Of a DNA stretch of 64,000 nt, positions 52,125-64,000 are shown in pieces. Position 1 is the first letter of the stretch. Each line of letters opens with the position of its first letter. Location: the NCBI GenBank assembly GCA_029747015.1, contig JAKOGI010000424.1, forward strand, positions 440,501 to 504,500. Reading direction: 5' to 3'. A program made the translations under genes and the position numbers. Under the pieces are notes generated by a model, which ran no database searches, was not told the DNA's origin, and saw nothing but the letters and a program-made list of their open reading frames with translations. This DNA comes from Carnegiea gigantea (lineage: Eukaryota > Streptophyta > Magnoliopsida > Caryophyllales > Cactaceae).

Positions 52125-52773
52125 ATGGGTAACCCGAATCTAACCCGTTTTGCCTGTTTAGGTAAATAGGTTAGGTTCAAGTCAACCTGTTTAAATGTTA
52201 AGCAATTTGGGTTGAACTTTTTCAACCTGTTTATTAAACAGGTCGGGTTCAAGTTCGAGAGTTTTCAACTCATTTAAGTTCGATACAACATATTACCCAG
52301 CTCCAGGTATGGGTATGGGGATAAATTCTGAAAACCCAACGGGTATGGGTGTGAGAATGGGGATGACTTTTAAAAATGGGTATAGGTGAAGGTATAACTC
52401 TCCACGCCCCGTGCTCATCCCTAGTATAACCCCATAAATTTAGAGCAAGTTATATCCTAATCCCAGTAGGGTAAAACTAACAAGGAAGTTTGCGATAGAA
52501 GTGTGATAAAGGACCCTCAATCCTAAGTTACGGCTTCTTATGCTTGCGCGAGCATAGCATATTTATGTACTTTCTATATCTCTAATTTCTTATCATTAAA
52601 AGGAAAACATAACAACAAACCCAATATATGGCATAATATATGTTGCTTTGTGTATTCAGTTTTTTTTTTTTTTTTAAAAAAGAGATTAAAAGCCCATATT
52701 AAGGGTTGGATGTCCTAGACTCTATTCATTTCTTTTGTAAAACAAAGGAGCGGTGGTTAAATATTAAAAAAAT
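52125..52773. other. Right part of GGGTATGGG-rich repeat and flank
   Basis: 52130-52424 is rich in AACCTGTTTA, GGTATGGGTATGG and ends CTCATCCCTA; it is interpreted as the right half of the repeat at 33513-34740. From 52425 to 52768 nothing is recognised except a run of 16 T at 52660-52675. AAAAT (52769-52773) is the left duplication of copy C. Confidence 0.5.
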
Positions 52774-54352
52774 TATTGAATTCCAAGAGTACACAAATAC
52801 AAGAGGGGGGTGAATTGTGGTGGCCGATTTTCGCCAAATAACTAACAAATAGCCGTAGCACTTGATTGCAGAGACTGTTCGTAAATCACAAACAACCTTA
52901 AGCCTTGTTTGCAGCGGTTGTTCCCAATTGGTTCAGTAGCGAAATTCAAAGTAATAAATGCGGAAATAAAGCACACACAATTTTTACGTGGAAAACACCT
53001 CTAGCCCAACTGAGGTGTGAAAAACCACGACCTACCTCGTGTAGGATTTAACCACTTCACTAACGGGCTGAACACGTTACAAAAGTAACACTCCTTGTTA
53101 CAACTTGTAACCCACGTAACCTTCTTCCCTAAGACAGGTTACACCACGTCCAATCACACTATATTGGACATGTCCAAAGTCCACTCGACTATGGACACAC
53201 TCACTCACTTTCTGATATGAGAACAGGGGTACAAAACACCTTACTAGGGGTGCTTCTGACTTAAGCAGATGTAAGGTACAATGAAGTCCTATTATGCCAA
53301 TATATTGAAAGCTCAGTTAAGTACAAGCCTGTCACGGTTTTTCTCTTTGAAATGCAGCTTTTGGAAATCTCTTACTTCTTGTGTAAAAACCGGATGTAAA
53401 TGGGAGAGAAGATTTCATTATTTAAACACACAAACCCAACGGCTAATACTTTCAAAAAGGATAGCAAAATCTTCTAATATTAGCAGCTTAGGGAGTTTCT
53501 TCAAATAAGATTCCCAACGGCTAGAGAAGATAAGATTTTACTAAAATAAGGGAAATTGATTTTTTCAAGGAATAAAAACTAATTACCCACTAAATATAGC
53601 TGTGCAGATTTTGCCCAAAAAAAGGATAAAGATTTCGGTTCCAAATTTGAAATCAATCACGGCCTAAAAATAAGGGATAAGAAATTTTGAAAAGAGATTC
53701 TTAGCAAAAACGGTTTTGCAATCTTTTTCAAATCAAAAATAATCCTTTTTAGAACTTAATTAGTTAGCCTAGGATTTCATAAAAAGATCCTTTAGAGCTG
53801 GCACCCAACCAAAGGAAATTTACTGGTAAAACAGACAGTCGAGGCTGCTGCAGTTTCAGGAACACCTTAGGCACCCTGTTTTCAGGGTTGTTTGGAAATT
53901 GGTGTTCCAAAGCAAATGTCAAAAACCGTTTTAAGAAGTGTTAAATTGAGACTTTCAAGATTGGCATATTAACAAGAGTCTAAAAGATAAAAACTAAACC
54001 AAACCAAGACTTCTTGTTGTAAGAATCAGTCATCTTGTCAAGAATAAATATACTGCTCCAAATACCTTGGTCACCTTGATTCCACGGGTAATCTTGTATA
54101 GCTGAATGTAACAACTTGTTCCTTAAGACTTAGCCAACTGTTTGGCGAGATTTACTGTTTGCTGATCTTGTATCACTGAAGCTTGGAACCTGTTCCTAAG
54201 ACTTATTCTCAACATTTAGCATCCAGGTTAATACGAATATTACAAACAACAGTGTAGGTCCTGTTTGGAGAGCTTGTTTGGAACAACATTACTTAAACAA
54301 ATATGTTACACTTGGATTTGTTATCATCAAAACTAAATATAATTATGCAACA
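52774..54352 (-). repeat. 3' LTR of Sirevirus copy C
   Basis: 1579 bp; plus-strand start TATTGAATTCCAAGAG (TG to TA at the outer end), end TTATGCAACA. It aligns with 62238-63813 along its length with few differences. Confidence 0.94.
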
Positions 54353-54658
54353 AATTCCCCCTTTTTGATGATGACAAACCAAGTGACCATATTGACAAAA
54401 ATTAAAAAAAAACTTTAAAACTTTAAAGAATGCTGATAGGGATCCACACTAGGTGCTAGGTCATAGAGCAAGTCATATGGTCTAGGTCATAGAGCAAGTC
54501 ATATGGTCAGACATCTTCCCCCTTTTGGCATCATTAAAAACCATAAATAACGGGCAATCATATGGTGTTGGCAATAACAAGAAATTTCATTAACAGCCCA
54601 GAGATATACAATACCAAACAAAAACGTAAAGGGAGAGGGAAGAAAACATGAGGAAACA
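54353..54658 (-). other. 3' non-coding region, copy C
   Basis: Purine tract next to the LTR (minus strand of AATTCCCCCTTTTT at 54353-54366) and a second one at about 54514-54527. Between them is an exact 26-bp tandem duplication (54457-54482, 54483-54508) starting TAGGTCATAGAGC. Confidence 0.8.
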
Positions 54659-56672
54659 TTAGGGAGCAGTGGGTGATGGTGACTGTGGAGAAGGGTTTTT
54701 GGGAGCAAGAGAAGAGAGAAGGGCCAGGAGGTCTTCATGGCGTTTGGCAGAGAGGGCCTTCTCTTCATCTAAGGCAGCTTTGACAGCAGAGAGCTCTTCC
54801 TTGAGCCAAGAATTATCTTGAAGAACATCCTCAAGTTTCCCTGAGGAACGGCCAGGAACAGGGCGAGGTGGTCTGGTGCCCTGTTTGGAGGCAGAGCCCT
54901 CGGCCAAAGCATAGCCACACCCCATAAGGGTGTCAGTCCCTATCTCATCAATGATTTGGGTAGCCACCTTCTTTTTGAGCTCTATCCCAAAATGCTCAAA
55001 GACCTTCGTCAGCAGAAAGCCATATCCAAGATCATGTGCCCGAGTAGTGTTTGCAATACGCGCAATATGGCGAATCATAAGGGTAGGAAGGTTAATGGGT
55101 TCCTCCCTGTCCAATAGATCCACCAGGCACTGATCTAGGGCATCAGCCTGATTGCGACCCTGACCCCTTGGAATTATGTTCCTAATAACGAACATGAAGA
55201 GCAATTGATGCAGGGGGGTCATGTCACCCTTCTTCACAGAGGTGGGTGTTTGCAGACCCTGGTTTTGACTTAACCGCTGTGAAAGCTCGAGCAGCCTGGC
55301 TGTCCCTAAGACAGACTTATCCTCCCTCACATACACATCAAAACCATGTGAGGGGACACCCAAAATGTCACCCAGAGAGCGGGCATCAAATTGTACTTCT
55401 TTATCACCAATGGTGCTTGTCATCGCTCCTTCGGTGACTGCACAGTTGGCATAGAATTCAGCCAACTCTGGTCCAGAACACCCCAACTCGGTGTTTGCAA
55501 AGAGATCCAACCACTGCTGGGCTCTCAGTTTCTACAGGAACACCTCTAACCCATGTTCCTGGAAAAAGGGAACTTTCACTATCTTCCCCCTCACTATGTT
55601 GCGCTTCAGCAGATACACTACCTTGGTAGAAGAAGGGGAGGTAGTGGTTTTTTTCGTTCTTTTGAGGGGAGGAGCAGAAGAGGTAGTCTTAGGTGTAGCT
55701 GATTTGGAGAGAGAAGGGGTGAAGGTCTTTCTCTTGGGAGGGGCTGTTGGAGGAGAAGACTTAATGGCAGGGAGAGTGGTTTTCTTAGAAGGAGCTTGTT
55801 CTTCGGAGGACTCGGAGAACATCGGAGTCCCCTGTTTAAAGGGGGTGTTCTCAGAATCAGAATCCGAGAATCCTACAGAAGAAGAAGAGGAAGAAATTTC
55901 CTCAATGACTGGAGTGGAAGATTTTGTGGTTCTAGGAGTGGAGTAGAAGGCAATTCTTGCAGATTTGAGCGTGGGCTTAGCAGATTTTGGAGGAGAGAGG
56001 GCTGAGGCTTTTGAAGGTTGAGGCCTTGTTTGTGGCCTTGATCTAGGCGTTCTGCTACGCCTAGCCACCATCTTAACCCTTTCTCTTTTCTCTCCGGTTT
56101 GGAAGACCGGAGTGGCTAACTCAGGCTCAGCAGGGGAAATGTTTCCACCATGGCTTCCCCTATTTCCAAGGATCTCTCCTCAGAACTTCCCCTCAGATCA
56201 TCCCTTAGGTCCTCCTTACACATAAAATTGAGGGATTCAGACCCTATTTCAGCAACTGTTTCCTTTTCACGGAACAGCCCAAAAGAACAGGGCTCAACAA
56301 ACTCAGGGAAGTCGACAGGGGGCTTAAAGACTTCATCTTTAGACCCAAGATTTTCACCAGATTTCCCAACCTGGGCAGAGTTCTTTTCAGAAGGGGGTAA
56401 ACAGTTGGTCCCTCAAATACCACCAATTCCCAACCAAAATTATAGGGAATGTCTTTCAAACCCAAGCCTACTGATTTGAGTCCGACACTCTTCAAAAACC
56501 GGAAGGGTTTGAAGCTAATTGGGCGAGGAGGACTAGGGATTTTACCTTCTAGAATTGCTATTAAAAACGGCGTGACGACAACAAGGTCAGGACTTGTTCC
56601 CGAGGCTGATTCGAATGGCTTCCTTCCCCTGATTGAAGAAGCAGAACTTCCAGAGCCTTCGATTGAAGCCAT
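54659..56672 (-). pseudogene. Sirevirus env-like frame, copy C
   Basis: ATG at 56672 (MASIEGSGSSASSIRGRKPF). The N-terminus is different from copies A/B up to the shared pattern FLKSVGL...DIPYNFGWEL. A frameshift lies between 56244 and 56071; then 179 codons are open (Ser/Thr/Pro/Lys-rich) to a TAG at 55532. The same frame continues in 55510-54659 with LFANTELGCS, FDVYVRED, LLFMFVIRNIIPRGQGRNQA and the coiled-coil tail KLEDVLQDNSWLKEEL. Ends TAA at 54659-54661. Confidence 0.85.
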
Positions 56673-57128
56673 TTGAGCAAGAATTAGAGAAGGGTTAGGG
56701 TTTGAGAGAAGGAGATTTACCGGGTACTCGAGAGAAAAGAGAAAAGATATAAGAGAGAGGTAGGGATTGGCAAATTTAAAGGATGAGAAGACGACAAGAT
56801 CTTTTAAAGACCTTCCCGTTACAACGGGTGTTTGCCATAAGTAGCAGCCACTCTATCCTCGGGAAGGCGTGTAATTTAAAACATTTAAACACTAGCTACA
56901 CATATTTGACAATCAAGGAACATACCTGTTCTTGCTGCTTGTTCTTGAATACGAATCATCGGTAATAAGAGTAACATGCCCAATCATGTTGGCTTTTAAC
57001 ACGTATCCGCATTCTGCAATCTATATATATATATCCAAGTAGCACAAAGATTCGACTGCAAACATTGCTATGGACAAATTGCATCTGCAGCATATAAGAG
57101 TTGCGAACAGGGGGAGAGAACAGGTTTC
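56673..57128 (-). other. pol to env-like spacer, copy C
   Basis: 456 bp without a gene, colinear with the spacers of copies A and B. A TATATATATAT stretch lies at about 57022-57032. Confidence 0.5.
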
Positions 57129-60100
57129 TTAGGTTGTTTTCACCAAACCTAGTTCAAGTCTATTTCTCTCAAATTGATCTCTACCTAGTGCCTTAGTGAA
57201 TATATCAGCAATTTGATTTTCTGTGGTACAAAAATTCATTGAAATCAAACCTTTTCAACATTATCTCTCAAGAAATGATGTCGAATGTCAATATGTTTTG
57301 TTCTTTTATGTTGACACGGATTTTTGGCAATATTAATTGCACTAGTGTTATCACAAAAGATAGGAATGCATCCAGTGTCAACACAAAAGTCCTTGAGTTG
57401 TTGTCTTATCCACAGCAATTGAGCACAACATGAAGCAGCTGCAACATATTCAGCTTCTGCTGTGGACATGGCAACTGAATGTTGTTTCTTGGTTGCCCAA
57501 GATACCAAACAAGGTCCAAGGAAATGAGCCATACCTGAGGTGCTTTTCCTATCAACCAAGAATCCTGCATAGTCAGCATCAGCATATCCAACAAGATCAA
57601 AATTGCAACCTCTAGGATACCATAGAGCTAAATCAGGTGTATGCTTTAAATATCTTAGTATCCGTTTAACAGCCTTAAGATGAGTCTCTTTAGGGCAAGA
57701 CTGAAAACGGGCACATAACCCAACACTGAAAACAATGTCAGGTCTACTAGCGGTGAGGTATAAAAGTGACCCTATCATGCCTCTATAGAGTTTCTCCTTA
57801 ACTGAGGGGCTCTCATTATCCATTACCAACTTGGTTGAAGCAGAAATGGGAGTATCTATGGGCTTGGCTGACTCCATTCCAAAACGCTTAAGTAGTTCCT
57901 TGATATACTTTTGTTGATGGATCATGGTGCCGTTTGAAGTTTGCTTGATTTGTAAGCCTAAGAAAAAGTTAAGCTCACCCATCATGCTCATTTCAAACTC
58001 ACTCCTCATCATTTTTGAAAAATCATTACATAGATCATGATGAGTTGCACCAAATATAATATCATCGACATATACTTGGACAACCAACAAATGTTCCCCC
58101 TTAGATTTTAGAAACAAGGTATTGTCTACCTTGCCTCTTCTAAAATCATTTTCAAGTAAAAAGCTTGACAAGCGTTCATACCAAGCTCTAGGAGCTTGTT
58201 TTAGACCATAAAGAGCTTTGTCAAGTTGAAAAACATGATCAGGAAATTCATTGTTTTCGAAACCAGGGGGTTGTTTGACATACACCTCTTCCTTAAGGTA
58301 TCCATTTAGAAATGCACTTTTCACGTCCATTTGATATAGCTTGATCTCCATATGGGCTGCAAAGGCTATTAGGATACGAATAGCCTCAATTCTAGCAACT
58401 GGTGCAAAGGTTTCTTCGTAATCAATCCCTTCTTCCTGATTGTACCCTTGAACCACCAGCCGTGCCTTGTTCCTGGTGACTGTTCCTAACTCATCAAGTT
58501 TGTTTCGGAACACCCACTTGGTTCCAATGATTGTTCTATCTGCAGGTCGAGGTACAAGGTGCCATACTTTGTTCCTTTCAAATTGATGAAGTTCTTCTTG
58601 CATTGCTGTGACCCAATCTGAATCTGCAAGAGCTTCATTCACATTCTTTGGCTCAATGTTAGAGAGAAATGCATAGAATGCACAAAAATTCTTAAGCTTT
58701 GACCTAGTTTGCACTCCAGTATTAATATCAGACAAAATTTGTTCAAGAGGGTGCGAACGTTGGTGCTTCCATGGTCGTGGAGTAAGTGGATCCACAGACA
58801 CATGCTCTACTCTAACTGGAACACTTGGAGACTCAGGCTCACAATTAGTGCCCGAGCCTGTTCCTGAGGAACCTGACTGGTGTTGTCCCGAACAGGGTTC
58901 AACGGTGTTTCCTCCTGTTTGGTTCTCACCTTGCCTGTCGTTCTGAGAAACACCTTCAGGAGTTGTTTTCTCCATGGTGTTCTTACCTTGTCTATCTTGG
59001 AGCAACACTTCTTTTCGAACAAGACCTAATTCAAATTCTTCCTCCTGTGCATCATTCTCACTCAACGAGTTAGATTCATCAAAAAGCACATGCACACTTT
59101 CCTCAACACATAAGGTTCTTTTGTTAAACACTTTGTAAGCCTTACTGTGAGAGGAGTAACCAAGAAATATTGCCTCATCACTCCTAGGATCAAACTTTCC
59201 TAAGGCATCCTTCCCATTATTATGCACAAAACACCTACAACCAAATGTTCTCAGGTGCGTAATGTTGGGTTTTCTGCCTTTGAAAAGTTCATAAGGAGTT
59301 TTGTTCAAAATAGGTCTGATCATGCATCTATTTATAATGTAACATGAGGTGTTCAATGCTTCTGCCCAGAAATTCCTAGGAAGACCACTAGCAATAAACA
59401 TTGTTCTAGTCATGTCTTCTAGGGTGTGATTTTTCGCTCAACCACCGCATTTTGTTGGGGTGTTCTTGGAGCTGAGAAGTTATGATTAACACCATGTTCA
59501 TTACAATAGTTAATAAAACTTGCGTTTTCAAATTCAGTACCATGATCAGATCTCAAGCTAATTAAAGAGTGTCCTACTCTCTTTTCAACCTTTTTGAGAA
59601 AGGCAATAAAATTCTCAAAGGTTTCATCCTTGGATGCCAAAAACAAGGTCCAAGTAAATCGAGAGTAATCATCCACTACAACAAGCACATACCTCTTCCC
59701 ACCTCTACTTGCTATCCTCATAGGACCACACAGATCAATGTGTAATAATTCTAGAGGTCGGGTAGTGCTTACACACTTTTTCGATTTAAAAGAAGATCTG
59801 ACTTGTTTGCCTTTTGCACAAGCTTCACATACCTTGTCATCATTAAATTTGATGGAAGGTAGTCCAACAACTAGGTCTTTAGAAACAAGTTTGTTCAGAA
59901 GAGATAGACTTGCATGACCTAGTCTCTTGTGCCAGAGCATTACATCGTCATTCAAGGCGCTCAAACGAGTCAGATTGTTTTGGGGAAGTGTGGAAATACA
60001 TACTTTGTAAATATTTTTATGTCGCTTCCCTCTTAATACGACATCTCCTGTGTTTGAGTTTACAACCAAGCAACGTGTTGATGAGAACACTACTAGGTTG

Positions 60101-60437
60101 TTTTTATCACACAGTTGGGACACACCAAATAAATTATGCTTCAAACCATCAACTAAGTATACATTTTCAATCGAGTGGGAGTGGGACTCACCAATCTTAC
60201 CTATACCGACAATTGTCCCAGACTTGCCATTTCCAAATGCCACACTCCCACCATCCGAAGCTGTAAGTGAGAGAAAATTGAATTTTTCACTAATCATATG
60301 CCTCGAACACCCACTATCAACATACCATAACTGCCTATTTTCAAGGTTGTTCTCTGGGCTGTTTGCCAGGTTGTACTTAGCCTGTTTGCAGGGTTGTTTG
60401 CTGGGTTGTTCTCTCTCACTTCAGCCTGCAAAACAAA
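57129..60437 (-). pseudogene. pol: Sirevirus pol, copy C (RT-RNase H frame open)
   Basis: A frameshift at about 60370 separates the gag stop from the protease motif. 60297-59419 holds the rest of the protease, the HHCC region (LWHKRLGHAS) and the integrase core through [13 protein letters not shown], where a 1-base loss (about 59430) shifts the frame. 59413-57245 is open for 722 codons from an ATG: integrase end with PRNFWAEAL (Trp where A and B have a stop), RT with TKWVFRNK and [10 protein letters not shown], and RNase H with GYADADYAG and [15 protein letters not shown] 1-base loss near 57243 displaces the last ~38 codons; their frame ends TAA at 57129. Confidence 0.92.
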
Positions 60438-62180
60438 TCAAGGGTTAGTTTTGGGAACCCAGATCCACTTGGGTCCCATTCTTTTAGATAGGTAAAGCTC
60501 ATCTTTCCTAATCCAGACTTGTTTTACATAACCTTCATTTTGTTTAATAGCATACCTTCTTGAAGGACAAGTGTATCGATAGTGACCCGTTTTACCACAG
60601 TGAAAGCAAATAATGTTTTCAGGTAATCCAACATACTTTCTGTTTGCAGGGTAAACGGTTTGTTTGGGCTTAAATCCTAGTCCTCTTTTGTTTTGGCTGT
60701 GATGAGTGTTTAGCCACTCCAATGCTTTTGAGGACTTGTTCCAGCGCTTGGTTGTGACAAGCTCGGTTTCCAGTTTTTCTATATTAGCATGCAAGCTCTT
60801 GTTCTCCTCAAGCAAAGACTCAACCATTCCTTCCACCTCAAGGAGTTTTTCCTCCACTCGAGAATAATCTCCCTCTTTTATAAAGAGGTTTTCCTTGAGC
60901 ATGTTAATATTTTCATATAAGCCCAGTTTTTCATTTTTAAGGGTCTCATTTTCAAGCTCTAGATCACGAACTTCCTTTGTCAAATTAGCACAGGTATCCA
61001 TTAAATTGTACAGAAGTTCTTCTAGAGTTGCTTTATTGAGACCACGTACCTTGTTCTTGAGATCAATTAGGCTGTTTGTTGACTCGTCATCCGAATCTGT
61101 ATCACTTTGCGCCATGAGAGCTGCAGCATCTTCTTCAGTTTCAGTTTCTTCATCCTCGGAAGAATCACCCCAAGCAGCAAGCATTGCTTTCGAGAATCGT
61201 TTTCCTGAACTGTTTACACCTTGTTTCCTGCCTTGTTTCCTGCCTTGTTTCCTAGGGTGTTCGTGCTCTTACTCTTCTCGAAGTAGTGGACAGTTCTTCA
61301 CAATGTGGTCTGTTTTGCCACATTTGAAACACCCGGTAAACTGTTCTCGGGGGGTGTTTCTGGTTTTGTTGAAATCCTTCCTTTTGCTGTTCTCTGTTAC
61401 TTTCTTGAAGAACTTCTTGAATTTTCGAGTCATCATTGCCATCTCTTCTTCTTCAAGATCTGAATCATCATCTTCCAAGGCTTTTAAAGCAAGCCCTCGG
61501 TCTTTCTTAGCCTCCTCCTTCTGTTGAGAGTTTTTTCTCAGTTCATACGTTTGAAGATTTCCGATCAGCTCATCTAGGGTGATCTTGTTCATGTCTTTGG
61601 CCTCCTGAATGGCTGTCACCTTGGCTTCCCATGAACGAGGCAAAATCCTTAGGATTTTCCTTACCAACTCTTCAGTGGTGAAGGATTTTCCCAGAGATTT
61701 TAATTCGTTTGTTATGTGAGTAAAGCGAGTATACATGTCCATCACATTCTCACGATCACCCATGTCAAACAGCTCATATTGCCTCATGAGTAGCTCAATG
61801 CGTGATTATTTAACTTGACTTGTTCCTTCATGAGCTACTTGCAAGGCATTCCATATTTCCTGAGCTCACTCACATTCTGAAATGCGAGTATATTCATCGG
61901 GTCCTAGGCTAAAGTATAATAGTTTCTTAGCCTTGCCATTCTTTTCCATCTTCTTGTAATCCTCAGCATCAAACTCTACGGGTTCCTTGGGAACCTTCTT
62001 TCCATCTTCAAGCACTTTCGTGGGAACAAGGGGCCCGTTCTTGATGAGCATCCATAACTCGTAATCCTCTGCTTGAATGTAGTTCTCCATCCTGTTTTTC
62101 CACCAACTATAGTGTTGGCCATTGAAATAAGGAGGTCGAGTAATGGATTGACTCTCAAGTATCCCTTGTGGTGCACTCAT
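60438..62180 (-). pseudogene. gag: Sirevirus gag, copy C (three internal stops)
   Basis: ATG at 62180 (MSAPQG). One frame throughout, interrupted by TGA at 61866-61868, TAA at about 61805 and TAA at 61269-61271. First zinc knuckle CFKCGKTDHIVKNC, second CFHCGKTGHYRYTC, with a Glu/Leu-rich coiled-coil segment between. Ends with the TGA at 60438-60440 that is shared by all three copies and followed by TTTGTTTTGCAG. Confidence 0.9.
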
Positions 62181-62223
62181 CTTCACGGATCTCTCAAGGT
62201 GTTAGCCTTTTGAAAGAGAACCT

Positions 62224-62235
62224 GCTCTGATACCA
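62224..62235 (-). other. Primer binding site, copy C
   Basis: Plus-strand GCTCTGATACCA, two bases from the 5' LTR; Met-tRNA type. Confidence 0.92.
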
Positions 62236-62237
62236 CT

Positions 62238-63813
62238 TGTTGAATTCCAAGAGTACACAACACAAGAGGAGGGTGAATTGTGGTGGCCGATTTTCGCCAA
62301 ATAACTGACAAACAGCCGTAGCACTTGATTGCAGAGACTGTTCGTAAATCACAAACAACCTTAAGCCTTGTTTGCAGCGGTTGTTCCCAATTGGTTCAGT
62401 AGCGAAATTCAAAGTAATAAATGCGGAAATAAAGCACACACAATTTTTACGTGGAAAACACCTCTAGCCCAACTGAGGTGTGAAAAACCACGACCTACCT
62501 CGTGTAGGATTTAACCACTTCACTAACGGGCTGAACACGTTACAAAAGTAACACTCCTTGTTACAACTTGTAACCCACGTAACCTTCTTCCCTAAGACAG
62601 GTTACACCACGTCCAATCACACTATATTGGACACGTCCAAAGTCCACTCGACTATGGACACACTCACTCACTTTCTGATCTGAGAACAGGGGTACAAAAC
62701 ACCTTACTGGGGGTGCTTCTGACTTAAGCAGATGTAAGGTACAATGAAGTCCTATTATGCCAATATTTTGAAAGCTCAGTTAAGCACAAGCCTGTCACGG
62801 TTTTTCTCTTTGAAATGCAGCTTTTGGAAATCTCTTACTTCTTGTGTAAAAACCGGATATGTAAATGGGAGAGAAGATTTCATTATTTAAACACACAAAC
62901 CCAACGGCTAATACTTTCAAAAAGGATAGCAAAATCTTCTAATATTAGCAGTTTGGGGAGTTTCTTCAAATAGATTCCCAACGGCTAGAGAAGATAAGAT
63001 TTTACTAAAATAAGGGAAATTGATTTTTTCAAGGAATAAAAACTAATTACCTACTAAATATAGCTGTGCAGATTTTGCCCAAAAAAAGGATAAAGATTTC
63101 GGTTCCAAATTTGAAATCAATCACGGCCTAAAAATAAGGGATAAGAAATTTTGAAAAGATATCCTTAGCAAAAACGGTTTTGCAATCTTTTTCAAATCAA
63201 AATAATCCTTTTTGGAACTTAATTAGTTAGCTTAGGATTTCATAAAAAGATCCTTTAGAGCTGGCACCCAACCAAAGGAAATTTACTGGTAAAACAGACA
63301 GTGGAGGCTGCTGCAGTTTCAGGAACACCTTAGGCACCTTGTTTTCAGGGTTGTTTGGAATTGGTGTTCCAAAGTAAATGTCAAAAACCGTTTTAAGAAG
63401 TGTTAAATTGAGACTTTCAAGATTGGCATATTAACAAGAGTCTAAAAGATAAAAACTAAACAAACCAAGACTTCTTGTTGTAAGAATCAGTCATCTTGTC
63501 AAGAATAAATATGCTGCTCCAAACACCTTGGTCACCTTGATTCCTCGGGTGATCTTGTATAGCTGAATGTAAGAAATTGTTCCTTAAGACTTAGCCAACT
63601 ATTTGGCGAGATTTGCTGTTTGCTGATCTTGTATCACTGAAGCTTGGAACCTGTTCCTAAGACTTGTTCTCAACATTTAGCATCCAGGTTAATACAAATA
63701 TTACAAACAACAGTGTAGGTCCTATTTGGAGAGCTTGTTTGGAACAACATTACTTAGACAAATATGTTACACTTGGATTTGTTATCATCAAAACTAAATA
63801 TAATTATGCAGTA
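62238..63813 (-). repeat. 5' LTR of Sirevirus copy C
   Basis: 1576 bp; plus-strand start TGTTGAATTCCAAG; the outer end reads ATGCAGTA where the other LTR has ATGCAACA. Followed by AAAAT. Confidence 0.94.
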
Positions 63814-63818
63814 AAAAT

Positions 63819-64000
63819 GATATCCTTTTGTTGAACATAAGTTAGAACAAGAATATAGGCTTGGCATCCTTTTGTTCTGCATAGTGAAGTATTGATAAAT
63901 TAAGAAGACTCAAGTTAAAAAGACGATGGTTACAAGATGAAGACTATTAGATAATTGCATGATTATACAGGATTAAATAAGATAAGGAAGGAAATTATTA
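63819..64000. other. Flank after copy C
   Basis: 182 bp of AT-rich DNA; nothing recognised. Confidence 0.5.

Larger units (their letters stand above)
52774..63813 (-). mobile_element. Ty1/copia Sirevirus, copy C
   Basis: 11,040 bp, LTRs 52774-54352 (3') and 62238-63813 (5'), duplication AAAAT (52769-52773, 63814-63818). Both outer LTR ends have lost the canonical TG/CA by transitions (TA at 52774; GTA at 63811-63813). Same layout as copies A and B, but the LTR is unrelated in most of its length and the env-like N-terminus differs, so this is another lineage of the same clade. gag has three nonsense codons. pol has three frameshifts but retains an uninterrupted 722-codon RT-RNase H frame with YVDD. 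Confidence 0.96.

Noticed and set aside
52660..52675. T run as a possible terminator or retroposon tail
   Set aside because: No element with a matching 5' end or target duplication was found beside it; treated as simple sequence.
1..64000. CRISPR arrays, rRNA or tRNA genes, prokaryote-type operons
   Set aside because: No regularly spaced repeats, no tRNA cloverleaf and no rRNA cores were seen; the Met-tRNA matches are only 12-base primer binding sites of retrotransposons.

Overview
The window is nuclear DNA of a flowering plant, most likely a eudicot; the species cannot be named from the sequence. It is AT-rich, has one intron-rich chloroplast-type gene, and is otherwise dominated by plant retrotransposons (Sirevirus-type Ty1/copia, Ty3/gypsy, RTE-type LINE, MITE and SINE-like pieces). 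No tRNA, rRNA or CRISPR array was seen.

Layout. 1-3459: AT-rich DNA with a decayed, repeated coding remnant on the minus strand. 3465-14418: Sirevirus copy A (+), complete with two 1480-bp LTRs and the target duplication GAACA. 14424-15806: intergenic, with CCGGTT-rich repeat debris. 15807-33330 (-): the only ordinary gene, a nine-exon RbgA/YlqF-type circularly permuted GTPase matching DAR GTPase 3 of chloroplasts. Its ~11-kb first intron holds two RTE LINE remnants in opposite orientation, a MITE, SINE-like pieces, and a small LTR retrotransposon (26785-29531) carrying a captured polypyrimidine-tract-binding-protein RRM fragment. 33513-52424: a nest. An old GGGTATGGG-rich repeat is split by a Ty3/gypsy element (34746-52124, -, duplication ATGGG). 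The 3' LTR of that element is in turn split by Sirevirus copy B (35638-45694, -, duplication AGAAC). 52774-63813: Sirevirus copy C (-, duplication AAAAT).

How the parts relate. Each Sirevirus copy has gag, pol (protease, integrase, RT, RNase H in copia order) and a third env-like reading frame. All three carry stops or frameshifts, so none looks autonomous as it stands. Copy B has also lost the RT active-site region. Copy C keeps one uninterrupted RT-RNase H frame of 722 codons. LTR pairs of the Sireviruses differ at roughly 1-2 positions per 100 by eye. The gypsy LTR pair differs at about 1 in 9 over the stretch compared, which agrees with the nesting order. The GTPase coding sequence reads through all nine exons with consistent phases and no stop, so the host gene looks functional despite its transposon-filled introns.

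Most worth a second look: the captured RRM fragment and its odd 28-bp flanking duplication, the conserved gag stop plus acceptor-like sequence in all three Sireviruses, conflicting shared mutations among the copies, the gypsy frame running into its own LTR, and the ambiguous donor of GTPase exon 1.
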